Part shown: positions 55,715 to 64,000 of the stretch, piece after piece
Position numbering within the stretch: the stretch's first letter is position 1
Layout: each line of letters opens with the position of its first letter
Origin: an uncultured Croceitalea sp.
GTDB taxonomy: Bacteria > Bacteroidota > Bacteroidia > Flavobacteriales > Flavobacteriaceae
Direction: 5' to 3'
DNA length: 64,000 nt
NCBI GenBank assembly: GCA_947494805.1
Contig: CANLWK010000003.1
Coordinates: 1-64,000 of the forward strand
Made by a program: the position numbers and the translations under genes
The notes under the pieces: generated by a model
What the model was told of the DNA's origin: nothing
The model's database searches: none
Seen by the model: the letters and a program-made list of their open reading frames with translations, nothing else

Positions 55715-57831
55715 TAGAACGTAGATCTATTGTCTTCTATCTCTGCCCCTTCTTTTAAGGCATTGTAAACAGCTGTATTCACTGCATTACGGTTTGAAGT
55801 AGTCAATGTGTTTGCAAAAGTGCTAAAGTTAGAGAGCGTTGCTCCAGCCTCTTTTTTGGTCACTTTCAACATAAATACCCCGGTTTCGCCTTCAATCAAG
55901 CCCGAAACCTGCCCTTCGTCGAAAGCGAAAGCATTACCAACGACCAAAGGCTCCCTACCTGCCCCAGGGATAGTAGGCGACTTTCGGGTCAAAGCAGATG
56001 CATTTGACACGGTGACATTATTGTCCTTAGCAAAATCTTCTAGACTCTTGTTTTGATTTGCAGCAATGATCTGCTGTGCTTTCTTTTCTTTTCTGATTTT
56101 TGGCAATACGTTTGCCGAAGCGTCTTCAGCGGCCATAGTACCTTCTCTATAGATCTTTGTCAGTTGTACCACGGCATATCCATTGTTCAAATCAAAACGT
56201 TTGATATTGCCCACTTTGGTATCGTCATTGAACGCCCACTGCACAATATTACGTTGTGCCGAAAGACCTGGTAGGTTCTCATCCATTTGCTTTAATTTGT
56301 TCACAGGACGCACTGCGTATTCGCTTTCTTTAGCAATGTTGGAAAATTCTTCTGCGTCCGCTTCTGTAGATGACATTTCAAATTTTGTGGCATCGGTAAA
56401 CAAAGCATTTATCGTTTCATCAGAAGGTTCAATTTCTCTTGACAAAGTGGCTATTTGCAATATATCTTGCTTGTCATCTACTTTGATGACATGGAAACCA
56501 AACTGGGTTTCTACCAAACCGATGGACCCAACTTCGTTGTTAAAGCAAAAATCATTGAATTCATCTGCCATGATACCTTCTTGAAAATAGCCAAGGTCAC
56601 CTCCTCTGGGTGCCGATGGCCCGTCTGAATTATCACGTGCCAAAACTGTAAAATCAACACCATCTTTCTTGGCTTCGGCAAGAAGTCTTTTTGCCTCTTC
56701 TTCAGCTTCTTCTTTGGTCCTCTTGATTTCAGGATTAGCTCTTTCCGCTCCCTCGTAAACAATTAAAATATGACTTGCCTTAACGCTACCGTTTGGTTTT
56801 CTGTCCATCATTCGAGAAACCCTAAAGAAATTACCATCTCGATATGGGCCATACACAGATCCTATTGACAAATCCATTAGGCTATCAGCTGCAACAGTGG
56901 GCAAATCTTTCTTTGCCTTATATATCGTATCGAACTTACTATCTGAATTTCTGTCCAAAAAGGCGGCAACATCAGCCGTATTTCTAAAGCCGGCTATAGT
57001 ATCGGTTACATTTCGCTCTTGTATATATTCTACGGTATCCCCCAATAACTTTTCTACATCGGCCTTCACAGCATTCTCATCGTCTAAAGAAGCCTTTTCT
57101 TCGAAAAAGACAAATCGAATGTCCCTGGCAGGTTCTTGCTTGTACTCTTCTTCATGCTCTTTAATATAAGAGGCTATCTCTTCTTTTGATACTTGAACGG
57201 TACTGTCTGCAATGGAGTTGTACGACACGCGCACATACTGTACATCAACTTTATCATTTGACAACATATAGTCAAATTCACCTTCGGCAAGGGTTGCCCC
57301 TACACCAGATTTAATCATGTTAAAGTACATCTGCTCTTTGGCAGATTGCATAATAGACTTTTCAATATTCAACCAATTCTCGTACAGCACAGGATTGGTT
57401 TCTTTCCAATCAGCAATTGTGGTTCTAAAAACCTCAACATTAAATACGCCATTCTCATCTTGAAAAGAAGGGTCTTGGGCGTAACCTGTATTTTTGATGA
57501 AATCAACGATTTGATCACTTTCAACATTGATACCCAAGTCTTCAAACTGCTGGTTCAATACCACACGTCTCACTTCTTGGTCATAAACATTATTGACCAG
57601 TTGTGTTGCTGAAAAATTGGGGCCATATTGTCGTTGGGCTTGTTCTAACTTGGCGTTAAAGTCGTCCATCGTAATCGCTTCATCATTGATTTCAGCAATT
57701 GTGGTACCTACTTTACCTCCTGAAAAGTCACTGCTGGTGAACACACCTGAAATCACAAAGGCGAACAATGCCATACCGATAATCAAAATCAACACGGTCG
57801 TACGCTTTCTAATATTCTCTAATATTGCCAT
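55711..57831 (-). CDS. PpiD/SurA-type periplasmic peptidyl-prolyl isomerase
   Basis: A 706-residue protein with a single N-terminal membrane anchor (about 12-31, 'VLILIIGMALFAFVISGVF'), a SurA_N-like chaperone domain, a parvulin rotamase domain (about 345-455, 'VKASHILIVYEGAER' to 'VETQFGFHVIKVDDKQ') and a long C-terminal region. It helps newly exported proteins fold at the periplasmic face of the Sec channel. It is 109 bases from the upstream CNNM-type gene and may have its own start of transcription. Confidence 0.92.
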   Translation of the reverse strand: MAILENIRKRTTVLILIIGMALFAFVISGVFTSSDFSGGKVGTTIAEINDEAITMDDFNAKLEQAQRQYGPNFSATQLVNNVYDQEVRRVVLNQQFEDLGINVESDQIVDFIKNTGYAQDPSFQDENGVFNVEVFRTTIADWKETNPVLYENWLNIEKSIMQSAKEQMYFNMIKSGVGATLAEGEFDYMLSNDKVDVQYVRVSYNSIADSTVQVSKEEIASYIKEHEEEYKQEPARDIRFVFFEEKASLDDENAVKADVEKLLGDTVEYIQERNVTDTIAGFRNTADVAAFLDRNSDSKFDTIYKAKKDLPTVAADSLMDLSIGSVYGPYRDGNFFRVSRMMDRKPNGSVKASHILIVYEGAERANPEIKRTKEEAEEEAKRLLAEAKKDGVDFTVLARDNSDGPSAPRGGDLGYFQEGIMADEFNDFCFNNEVGSIGLVETQFGFHVIKVDDKQDILQIATLSREIEPSDETINALFTDATKFEMSSTEADAEEFSNIAKESEYAVRPVNKLKQMDENLPGLSAQRNIVQWAFNDDTKVGNIKRFDLNNGYAVVQLTKIYREGTMAAEDASANVLPKIRKEKKAQQIIAANQNKSLEDFAKDNNVTVSNASALTRKSPTIPGAGREPLVVGNAFAFDEGQVSGLIEGETGVFMLKVTKKEAGATLSNFSTFANTLTTSNRNAVNTAVYNALKEGAEIEDNRSTFY

Positions 57832-57940
57832 TTAACTGCTACTTTATCTTAAATTCAGTGGGCGAAATTACCATTTTCTTTTCAATTAGGAAAGCATAAA
57901 AAACAGTAACCAAAGCCTTTTAAAGACCATTCTTAAAGAA

Positions 57941-59233
57941 TTAATCTTCTTCTAAAAGTTGAAGGCCTACCAAATCAATTTTATTATTGGACACTTCTAG
58001 AATTCTAAAACAAAAATTGTCGATCTTAATCTCTTCGTCTTGAGCAGGAATTTCACCTGTGCCGTTCATAATCAAGCCCCCCAAAGTTTCATACTCATCA
58101 CTATCTGGAAGTTCTAGCTTATAATGTTCATTGAGGTAATCAACTTCTAAACGTGCAGAAAACTTGAAAGAACGTTCATCTATCTGCTCTTCATACAAAT
58201 CGGTGGTGTCGTGTTCATCTTCAATTTCACCGAAAAGCTCTTCAACAATATCTTCGACGGTCATAATGCCCGAAGTGCCACCATATTCATCTAAAACCAC
58301 TGCAATGCTCTTTCTTCGCTTGGTCAATACGTTCAGTATTTCGTGAATTAACATGGTCTCGGGCACGAGCTCTACCGGAAGTAAGATACTTTTAATTGTT
58401 TTTGGTTTTTTGAACAGCTCGTAAGAGTGCACATAACCAATGATTTCATCAATGGTCTCTTTGTATACCAATATTTTTGAAAGGCCGGTTTCAGAGAAAA
58501 GTTTAGTCAGGTTCTTTGGGGTTTCATGCAATTCTACGGCAATAATCTCGGTTCTGGGCACCATTACCTCTCTTGCCTTTACCTCTGAAAACTCCAATGC
58601 ATTTTGAAACAGTTGAATTTCAGAATCTACCTCATCTTCCTCTTCAACAGATTCCATCTGCTCTGTAATATAGTCACCCAGTTCAAGCTTGGTAAATGCC
58701 AACTGCACCTGATCACCATCAGTTTTAAAAAGAGCCCTTAATATAAAATCGGACACTTTGATCACAAACCAAGAGATTCCCGAAAAAAGTAGGTAAAAGA
58801 AATAGGCGGGAGCCGCAAAAACCTTCAACAAGGTATTCGAATAAATCTGAAAAAGCACTTTCGGTAAAAACTCAGCGGTCAACAAAATGACAATTGTAGA
58901 AATAACCGTCTGACTCAACAAGCTAAAATCAGTGAGCAAAAGGTTTACAAAACTGCTTGTTGTCGGCAATAGCTTTTGAAACCAAGAGATTAAAAGGTCA
59001 CCCATGAACAATCCGTAAATGACCAAAGCAATATTATTGCCAATGAGCATTGTCGCAATAAACTTTGAAGGTTTTTTGGTCAACCAAGTCAACAATTTGG
59101 CCATAAAGCCCTCTTGCTTTTTCTCAAGTTCAATATGTATTCTATTGGCAGAAACGAAGGCTATTTCCATTCCTGAGAAGAAGGCTGAAAACAGTAATGA
59201 AAGAACAATTATGATATAGGTCGCAGATTCCAA
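57941..59233 (-). CDS. CNNM/CorC-type hemolysin-family membrane protein
   Basis: A 430-residue protein with an N-terminal DUF21 membrane domain (about four helices, 'LLFSAFFSGMEIAFVSANRI'), two CBS domains (around 'VMVPRTEIIAVEL' and 'VLDEYGGTSGIMTVEDIVEE') and a C-terminal CorC_HlyC domain. The family is linked to magnesium or other cation transport. gldE belongs to the same family, but the gldD/ssb neighbours expected for gldE are not present, so I do not name it gldE. It starts 2 bases after the small membrane gene. Confidence 0.92.
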   Translation of the reverse strand: MESATYIIIVLSLLFSAFFSGMEIAFVSANRIHIELEKKQEGFMAKLLTWLTKKPSKFIATMLIGNNIALVIYGLFMGDLLISWFQKLLPTTSSFVNLLLTDFSLLSQTVISTIVILLTAEFLPKVLFQIYSNTLLKVFAAPAYFFYLLFSGISWFVIKVSDFILRALFKTDGDQVQLAFTKLELGDYITEQMESVEEEDEVDSEIQLFQNALEFSEVKAREVMVPRTEIIAVELHETPKNLTKLFSETGLSKILVYKETIDEIIGYVHSYELFKKPKTIKSILLPVELVPETMLIHEILNVLTKRRKSIAVVLDEYGGTSGIMTVEDIVEELFGEIEDEHDTTDLYEEQIDERSFKFSARLEVDYLNEHYKLELPDSDEYETLGGLIMNGTGEIPAQDEEIKIDNFCFRILEVSNNKIDLVGLQLLEED

Positions 59234-59235
59234 GG

Positions 59236-59439
59236 TTACTCTTTGTGTTCTTCTGACCTTTTCTCAAATCGTTTGCGGTACTTTCTTCTAAAAAAAAACA
59301 TCGCCAACGATACCACGGCGAAAAATATAAAAATATAACTCTCTTTTGGTGCTACGGGCCATAAGGTCACAATCTTGTAGATTGATGCTACGGCTACCAC
59401 CAAATACAAATACTCCGTATATCTTAAAATCTTTACCAT
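59236..59439 (-). CDS. Small two-helix membrane protein
   Basis: A 67-residue protein with two transmembrane helices (about 9-27 and 33-50) and a strongly basic tail 'RKYRKRFEKRSEEHKE'. I recognise no family. It sits 1 base after lptC and 2 bases before the CNNM-type gene, so it is translated with them. A function in the envelope can only be guessed from position. Confidence 0.8.
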   Translation of the reverse strand: MVKILRYTEYLYLVVAVASIYKIVTLWPVAPKESYIFIFFAVVSLAMFFFRRKYRKRFEKRSEEHKE

Positions 59440-59440
59440 G

Positions 59441-60040
59441 TCATTCTTCTTTTATGGTCATTAGCCCAAATGTCTTATGGGCATTAAAAAAGGTAAACTC
59501 GCGATTGAAATCCATGCCCTCACCATCCATAACGGTTCCATCTTCAGGGTTGGTGTAGGTGAACTTTTCTTCAGTGAAAATCCATTTGTTCGCCCTGTCC
59601 CAATACAATTGGGGTGTTTCGAGCTTTTTGCCATCATGGCTCTCAATTACCACATTACCCTGTAAATCTATTACATTGGTTTGTGAATAAATAATGGCAT
59701 AGTCTGCAACGATTACACTCTTTTGGTTTTTCTCATCGTAAAAATCCACTTTTAGGCCTTCTGGAAACTCTTTAAAACGAAATCGAAGATTATCAAAATC
59801 TTTGTTCAAAGGACTCTCTAAAATAGCTATCACTCTTGTACTTGCCGAGTCTTGACTAGAAAGTTCTTTGATAGCTTCGGTATAGGTCAATGTAAAATTC
59901 TTGGCAATTCCTTGGGGGTAAATATTGGTTGCGGCCTCTTCACCAACCCTTTTATAGTTGTCTTGACAGCACAAAAAAAGGATTGCCACAGTAACAACTG
60001 TGGCAAATCGCTTAATAGTATATGTATTATAGGTCTTCAA
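59441..60040 (-). CDS. lptC: LPS export protein LptC
   Basis: A 199-residue protein with an N-terminal export signal ('VTVAILFLCC') and an LptC-type OstA-like periplasmic jellyroll: 'NFTLTYTEA', 'LKVDFYDEKNQKSVIVADYA' (lipid-bridge strand) and 'LQGNVVIESHDGKKLETPQL'. It would pass lipopolysaccharide from the LptBFG pump to LptA. The cysteines in 'FLCCQD' suggest a lipoprotein form. It begins 2 bases after the TPR gene stop. Confidence 0.9.
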   Translation of the reverse strand: MKTYNTYTIKRFATVVTVAILFLCCQDNYKRVGEEAATNIYPQGIAKNFTLTYTEAIKELSSQDSASTRVIAILESPLNKDFDNLRFRFKEFPEGLKVDFYDEKNQKSVIVADYAIIYSQTNVIDLQGNVVIESHDGKKLETPQLYWDRANKWIFTEEKFTYTNPEDGTVMDGEGMDFNREFTFFNAHKTFGLMTIKEE

Positions 60041-60042
60041 CC

Positions 60043-61419
60043 TTATAAATTCGGAACCTTTACACTACCCCCAACCCAGCAGTTGAAAGAAATGGTCTGG
60101 CCTGCTTTACCTGAGTTGAAAATATCAGTTTTTGAAGGTGCTTTAGCACTGTAACTTGCAGCAGATTTATTTGCTCTACCACTTAAAGATGGATCCACTC
60201 GGCCAGCTTTGCGCGCCATGTCAGCAGCCTTCCAATAAATAGCTCTCTTTTCGAACGGTGTACTACCACATGCATTTGCACTACTGGCATAAAGATTGGC
60301 AATTAACAAATAAGCCTTACCGTTTGAGGCGTTCGCATTGATAGCTTTCTGAGCATAGCTTCGCGCTTGCGATTTACTACCTCTTTTGCGCATCATACCA
60401 GCGACCTTATATAAAATGTCAGACTTTCTATTACTGTCTTCCTCTAACTCAACCGCTTTATTAAAGTCGGCAATGGCACCTTTGCTATCACCTGATTTTG
60501 ATTTTAGAACACCCGAATAGAAATATGCATCTGCAGATGGATCCATGGCCAATTGCTGCTCAAACAACTTTTGGAACATTGGATCGTCAGTACACTCTTT
60601 AGAATACATTCTACCCACCGCTCTTTTCACCCAAGTCAAATCGTTCTTTTTGGCGTCAAAGCTCTTTTCGTAAAGTGGAATCAAGTTTTCACAATCGGCC
60701 AAAGCACCTAGCTTCGCATCGATACTACCTGATACTTTACCCAACAACTCTGAGTTTCTGGTGTAGATACCTAAATTTCTTTTCTCTTTAGAAGTCAATG
60801 GCGTACCAGATTCTTCTTTTTGCAAGTACTTATTGATTTTATCCGTATACGTTTTATTGATGACCTCATTTTGTCCGTTCACCTCATCATATACATCAAA
60901 AACCTCTTGCAATTCTTTTTTGCCCGAATTGTGAAGATTCACCAAGCTTGAGAAGTAGATGTACAACACCTTAGGATTTTTGAAACTTTTCAAATCAGAT
61001 TTGAAAAGTGGGTGGATCATATCGTACAATTGCTCATCAGAGGCCAAATCATTGTCACTTTTATAAATGACCTTGTCGGTCAAGATATCTACCTTAGAAA
61101 ACTTAGTAGGGAAATATTTGCTACTGTTATCGTAAAGTGCCATCAAATCTTGTTCAAAACCGTCTTTATCGGCACCAGATGAATTTTTGATCTTAAATTT
61201 CAAGATACGCTCGCCGTAAGTGAAGTTTGCCTTGTTCAAATCTGGGCAATTATCCATCACCATTTTCCAAGGCTCATAGGCTGCATCATAGTTTTTAACC
61301 TTTGCATGTTCTGCATAGATTGATAGGTTTGTCATGCATTCAGGATTTTGAGCTTGGGCCATACTTAAACCCATCACCGCAAAAATCGCTATCATCGTTA
61401 AGTAGAATTTCTTATTCAT
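60043..61419 (-). CDS. Secreted tetratricopeptide-repeat protein
   Basis: About 458 residues from the ATG at 61419 ('MNKKFYLTMIAIFAVMG'), which begins a signal peptide cleaved after 'SMAQAQ'; the frame opens at 61449 with no such N-terminus. The mature protein has TPR-like helical repeats, clearest in 'AYFYSGVLKSKSGDSKGAIA' (a TPR with 'ADFNKAVELEE') and in 'SQARSYAQKAINANASNGKA'. It is periplasmic or outer-membrane-associated. Its position between an outer-membrane protein and lptC suggests an envelope scaffold; no function is known to me. Confidence 0.85.
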   Translation of the reverse strand: MNKKFYLTMIAIFAVMGLSMAQAQNPECMTNLSIYAEHAKVKNYDAAYEPWKMVMDNCPDLNKANFTYGERILKFKIKNSSGADKDGFEQDLMALYDNSSKYFPTKFSKVDILTDKVIYKSDNDLASDEQLYDMIHPLFKSDLKSFKNPKVLYIYFSSLVNLHNSGKKELQEVFDVYDEVNGQNEVINKTYTDKINKYLQKEESGTPLTSKEKRNLGIYTRNSELLGKVSGSIDAKLGALADCENLIPLYEKSFDAKKNDLTWVKRAVGRMYSKECTDDPMFQKLFEQQLAMDPSADAYFYSGVLKSKSGDSKGAIADFNKAVELEEDSNRKSDILYKVAGMMRKRGSKSQARSYAQKAINANASNGKAYLLIANLYASSANACGSTPFEKRAIYWKAADMARKAGRVDPSLSGRANKSAASYSAKAPSKTDIFNSGKAGQTISFNCWVGGSVKVPNL

Positions 61420-61522
61420 CTTATTAATTTTAAAGTGGTTAATGTACAAATTTTTATAAAACTAACTGGTAAAAGCTAGGTTGTACAGCGGTTATTTATG
61501 AAATTTTTAAAAATCTGGTTTA

Positions 61523-62806
61523 TTAGTTTATCCTTCTTTTAATGAACCATTTATCGTTTAAGGATAATCCAATATTGACTTTAAAATAACTCTCTTCAAT
61601 CAAGCCCGCATCGGTGGTTCCCCTTCTGCCCAATTCAAACCCCACATTTAAGTTTGAAAAGCTTGTTGGTCCGCCACTAACACCAGTCAGTGGTAAACCA
61701 AATCCAAAAGTTATGCCAAAGTTGTTTATCTCTTTATCGCTAACGACAAGACCTGTTTGTTCATATCGCAATCCGGCCCTATATGTAATTCGCTTTAAGT
61801 AGTTCGACAATGAACGATAATCTGGCACAAAAAAAGTTCCGAAAGCCATAGTACTGGCATCTTCGTAAACCACATTTTCTTGACCCAAAAAGTCGTTACT
61901 GAACGAGCTCAACTGCTGAAAGCTATACTCTCCGCCAACAAACCATTTCTTTTCTTGGCCAAAACCTAGGCCTAAAGTTGTTACCGTGGGCACCTTTAGT
62001 TCCGTATTTGCCAAACCTCGTTCATCTAAGTTTACATCGACACCTTCAATTTCGCTTCCATTGGCCAATGAGAAAGAACTTATTCTTTCACTATTTTTTG
62101 ATACCAAGTTCACTTGTGTGTTTACACCAATATGGGTATACAAGGTGTATTTTTCTTTGATCTGCGGCGTGTAGTTCAATGCATAATTAAAGTCAAACCC
62201 GTTTATTCTCGATTCGCGAGCATCTCTAGTACCGAACAGAACACCCTCGACACTTTGAAGACGATCAAATTCCAATGTGCCAAAGTTATAGTTTATGGTA
62301 GCTCCAATACTTAAGTTTGGTATTGGTTCATACCCTACTGAAAGGTATACGCGATTTAGCCCACCTTCCCCAGAAAAAACATTATTAACAGTTTGTCCTT
62401 CAGAATCGGTAGTTTCAGAGCTTAAATTGTAACCTACTGATGAAAAAGGCATAAGGCCAAGGCCAAGGCCTGCGTTTCTGGCTATAGGAAAACCAATGGC
62501 CAAATAATCCAAATTGGTCACTGAGACATTCTGTTCTTCGTTAAAATCTTTTAATCGAAATTCTCTATGTGCGATCCCCGCCGTATATGCAGTCAGTTTT
62601 ATTTCTGAATACGCAGCGGGGTTTCTCAGGTTCACATGAATACTGTCTGCATACATGCGCAAACCACCCATCATTTGATTTTCAACGGTAGCATTGGACC
62701 TAAAATCACCTATACCAAAAGAAGAATAAGGAGAAACTGTACCATTTTGCGCATATGAACCAATAGCAACAAGGCATATACATGCCATCAAAAAATTCTT
62801 AACCAT
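61523..62806 (-). CDS. Outer-membrane beta-barrel protein
   Basis: A 427-residue protein with a signal peptide ('IGSYAQ' cleavage near residue 20) and alternating amphipathic strands. The opening 'NGTVSPYSSFGIGDFRSNAT' and 'LRNPAAYSEI' recall OmpP1/FadL-like or PorV-like barrels of Bacteroidota. I cannot assign a substrate. It abuts the coaX stop (no gap), so translation is probably coupled. It is followed by the TPR gene 103 bases downstream. Confidence 0.82.
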   Translation of the reverse strand: MVKNFLMACICLVAIGSYAQNGTVSPYSSFGIGDFRSNATVENQMMGGLRMYADSIHVNLRNPAAYSEIKLTAYTAGIAHREFRLKDFNEEQNVSVTNLDYLAIGFPIARNAGLGLGLMPFSSVGYNLSSETTDSEGQTVNNVFSGEGGLNRVYLSVGYEPIPNLSIGATINYNFGTLEFDRLQSVEGVLFGTRDARESRINGFDFNYALNYTPQIKEKYTLYTHIGVNTQVNLVSKNSERISSFSLANGSEIEGVDVNLDERGLANTELKVPTVTTLGLGFGQEKKWFVGGEYSFQQLSSFSNDFLGQENVVYEDASTMAFGTFFVPDYRSLSNYLKRITYRAGLRYEQTGLVVSDKEINNFGITFGFGLPLTGVSGGPTSFSNLNVGFELGRRGTTDAGLIEESYFKVNIGLSLNDKWFIKRRIN

Positions 62807-63535
62807 CTAGCTTTTATTGTATTCCAGCAGGTAATTTAACCCCTCCAATAGAAATTTAGAATTCGCAAATATGGAATTTTTTAGTCGTTTGACAAAAAAT
62901 TGAGCGTCACCGCCTGTTAAAATAACTGTTAAATGTTCAAAGCGGTCTTTGTACTGATTTATAGTGCCATTCAACTCATGTAGCATACCATTGATTACGC
63001 CACTGTGCATACTCGTTTTCGTTGTATTGCCAATAAAATCGATATGGTCCTCGGGCTCTAATAAAGGTAAGCCATCAGTTTGTTGATGCATAGCCCTGTA
63101 ACGCATGGCGAACCCTGGCGATATGGCCCCACCCAAATACTCACCATAATCATTCATCATATCGTAAGTAATGCAGGTACCCAAGTCAATTACCAAAGTA
63201 TTCTGTTTCGGATACGTATAAAAAGCTGCCGTCGCCAAGGCAATTCGATCAATGCCCAAAGTGTTGGGCGAAGCATAACTGTTCTTAAAGGGAATGCTGG
63301 ATTGGTGTGAGAGTAAATGCGTCTTGCAGAACAGAGACAGCACCTCAAATTCTTTGTTCTTCAATTTCTTGACACTTGCGACAATTGCGCGCGATATTTT
63401 TGGGTATACTTCAAATATTTCTTTGACCATCGTCAAAAAAAGACCAGATTCAAAAGTTTGGTCGATGACCAATACCCCTTTATCAAAAAGTGCCCATTTT
63501 GTGCGGGTATTGCCTATGTCGATCACTAGGTTCAT
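62807..63535 (-). CDS. coaX: Type III pantothenate kinase
   Basis: A 242-residue ASKHA-fold kinase with 'LVIDIGNTRTKWALFD' (phosphate 1), 'LGIDRIALATAAF' and 'TLVIDLGTCITYDMM' and 'GGAISPGFAMRYRAMH'. It catalyses the first step of coenzyme A synthesis using monovalent cation and is insensitive to CoA feedback in the known family. It is the first gene of the minus-strand envelope cluster. Confidence 0.96.
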   Translation of the reverse strand: MNLVIDIGNTRTKWALFDKGVLVIDQTFESGLFLTMVKEIFEVYPKISRAIVASVKKLKNKEFEVLSLFCKTHLLSHQSSIPFKNSYASPNTLGIDRIALATAAFYTYPKQNTLVIDLGTCITYDMMNDYGEYLGGAISPGFAMRYRAMHQQTDGLPLLEPEDHIDFIGNTTKTSMHSGVINGMLHELNGTINQYKDRFEHLTVILTGGDAQFFVKRLKNSIFANSKFLLEGLNYLLEYNKS

Positions 63536-63579
63536 AAAGAAGCTCTACGGTTATAGTTAATTAGACGAAAATAGTCTAA

Positions 63580-64000
63580 GATTTATTTTTGGTTGCAGCC
63601 AAAAATAGGCAAAGGAACATAGTAAAGTTAACAAAAACCAATGTCATAAAATTCGTCTTCTCACCAATATATTTTTTCACTAGTAACCTGTTCTTGATTG
63701 AAGTTTTTGCAGGCTGGGCCATATTGTTCATCAGCTCGTTTTTAATCAACCATTTTGATTTATTTGGGTTACGACAGATCTTTTTAGAGTTAATGAACAA
63801 ACCTTACATCCAGTTACAGTGTAGGGTAACCCTATTTTATAAATACGTGCGCCACCCTCTCTACTTTGGTATGCTTTTAGGTATGTGGGCCACACCAAAT
63901 ATGACGGTTACCCATTTGACCTTTGCTATTGCCATATCCATTTATGTAATCATTGGCACCCTTTTCGAAGAAAAAGATCTTGTGAACGAGTTCGGTGAGA
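63580..64000 (+). pseudogene. 5'-truncated methanethiol S-methyltransferase (MddA/NnrU-like) gene, runs off the end
   Basis: The reading frame with first base at 63580 (after an in-frame TAA at 63577-63579) encodes a clear family signature: 'FLINHFDLFGLRQIF', 'YKYVRHPLYFGML', 'GMWATPNMTVTHL' and 'GTLFEEKDLV', as in MddA-type S-methyltransferases. These are the middle and C-terminal parts of the usual protein. The N-terminal roughly 100 or more residues have no room, because the coaX gene starts at 63535 on the other strand, and there is no ATG upstream of the first motif. It looks like a decayed remnant; an unusual start codon with a replaced N-terminus is the alternative. Confidence 0.6.

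Noticed and set aside
63576-63800. Minus-strand open frame of 74 residues at the right end
   Set aside because: It is opposite the MddA-like core, which has clear family motifs, while the minus-strand peptide has none.

Overview
The window is 64 kb of a chromosome from a member of the Flavobacteriaceae (Bacteroidota). The exact genus cannot be told from the sequence. The evidence is a complete gldK-gldL-gldM-gldN cluster (type IX secretion and gliding motility), the tail of a T9SS type A sorting-domain protein at base 1, a SusC/TonB-type receptor, class II HMG-CoA reductase with a GYDIA-type GHMP kinase, and several promoters of the Bacteroidota type (TTTG, about 19 bases, TAnnTTTG). Coding density is very high, and no intergenic gap exceeds about 200 bases. 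I found no rRNA, tRNA, CRISPR array, insertion sequence or prophage. It reads as core chromosome with a few accessory islands.

Layout. 0-0.5 kb: a somewhat GC-richer end with the secreted-protein tail, a strong terminator and a CPXCG zinc protein. 0.5-6.3 kb: tripartite RND efflux operon on the minus strand. 6.5-10.9 kb: plant-like leucine-rich-repeat protein, ABC-F ATPase, DUF983 membrane protein, FAD oxidoreductase. 11-19.5 kb: minus-strand topA, an arginase-fold protein with eroded metal site, then gldKLMN closed by a terminator. 19.6-21.3 kb: two lipoproteins. 21.4-28.0 kb: plus-strand miaB, sigma-54 activator, lptE, a hypothetical gene, secG, then groES-groEL behind what looks like a sigma-54 promoter. 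28.1-32.7 kb: minus-strand metal-handling cluster (HYC_CC_PP protein, TonB receptor, two HMA-domain proteins, PepSY protein). 32.8-40.6 kb: GAF protein, purH, and the rod-shape cluster mreB-mreC-mreD-PBP2-rodA. 40.6-53.4 kb: anchored nuclease, Sua5-type tRNA enzyme, tail-specific protease, surE, lpxB, NlpC/P60 hydrolase, ComEC-like protein, then a DPP-IV-like peptidase with a POT transporter. 53.5-55.7 kb: mevalonate-pathway pair. 55.7-63.5 kb: minus-strand envelope cluster (coaX, outer-membrane protein, TPR protein, lptC, small membrane protein, CNNM-type protein, PpiD). 63.6-64 kb: a 5'-truncated methanethiol S-methyltransferase-like gene running off the end.

The recurrent theme is envelope biogenesis: LPS synthesis and export (lpxB, lptC, lptE), protein export (secG, gld genes), periplasmic folding and proteolysis (PpiD, Prc) and cell shape (mre, PBP2, rodA). 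The observations most worth following are the sigma-54 activator linked to a sigma-54-like groESL promoter, the arginase-fold pseudoenzyme between topA and gldK, and the five-gene putative metal system.
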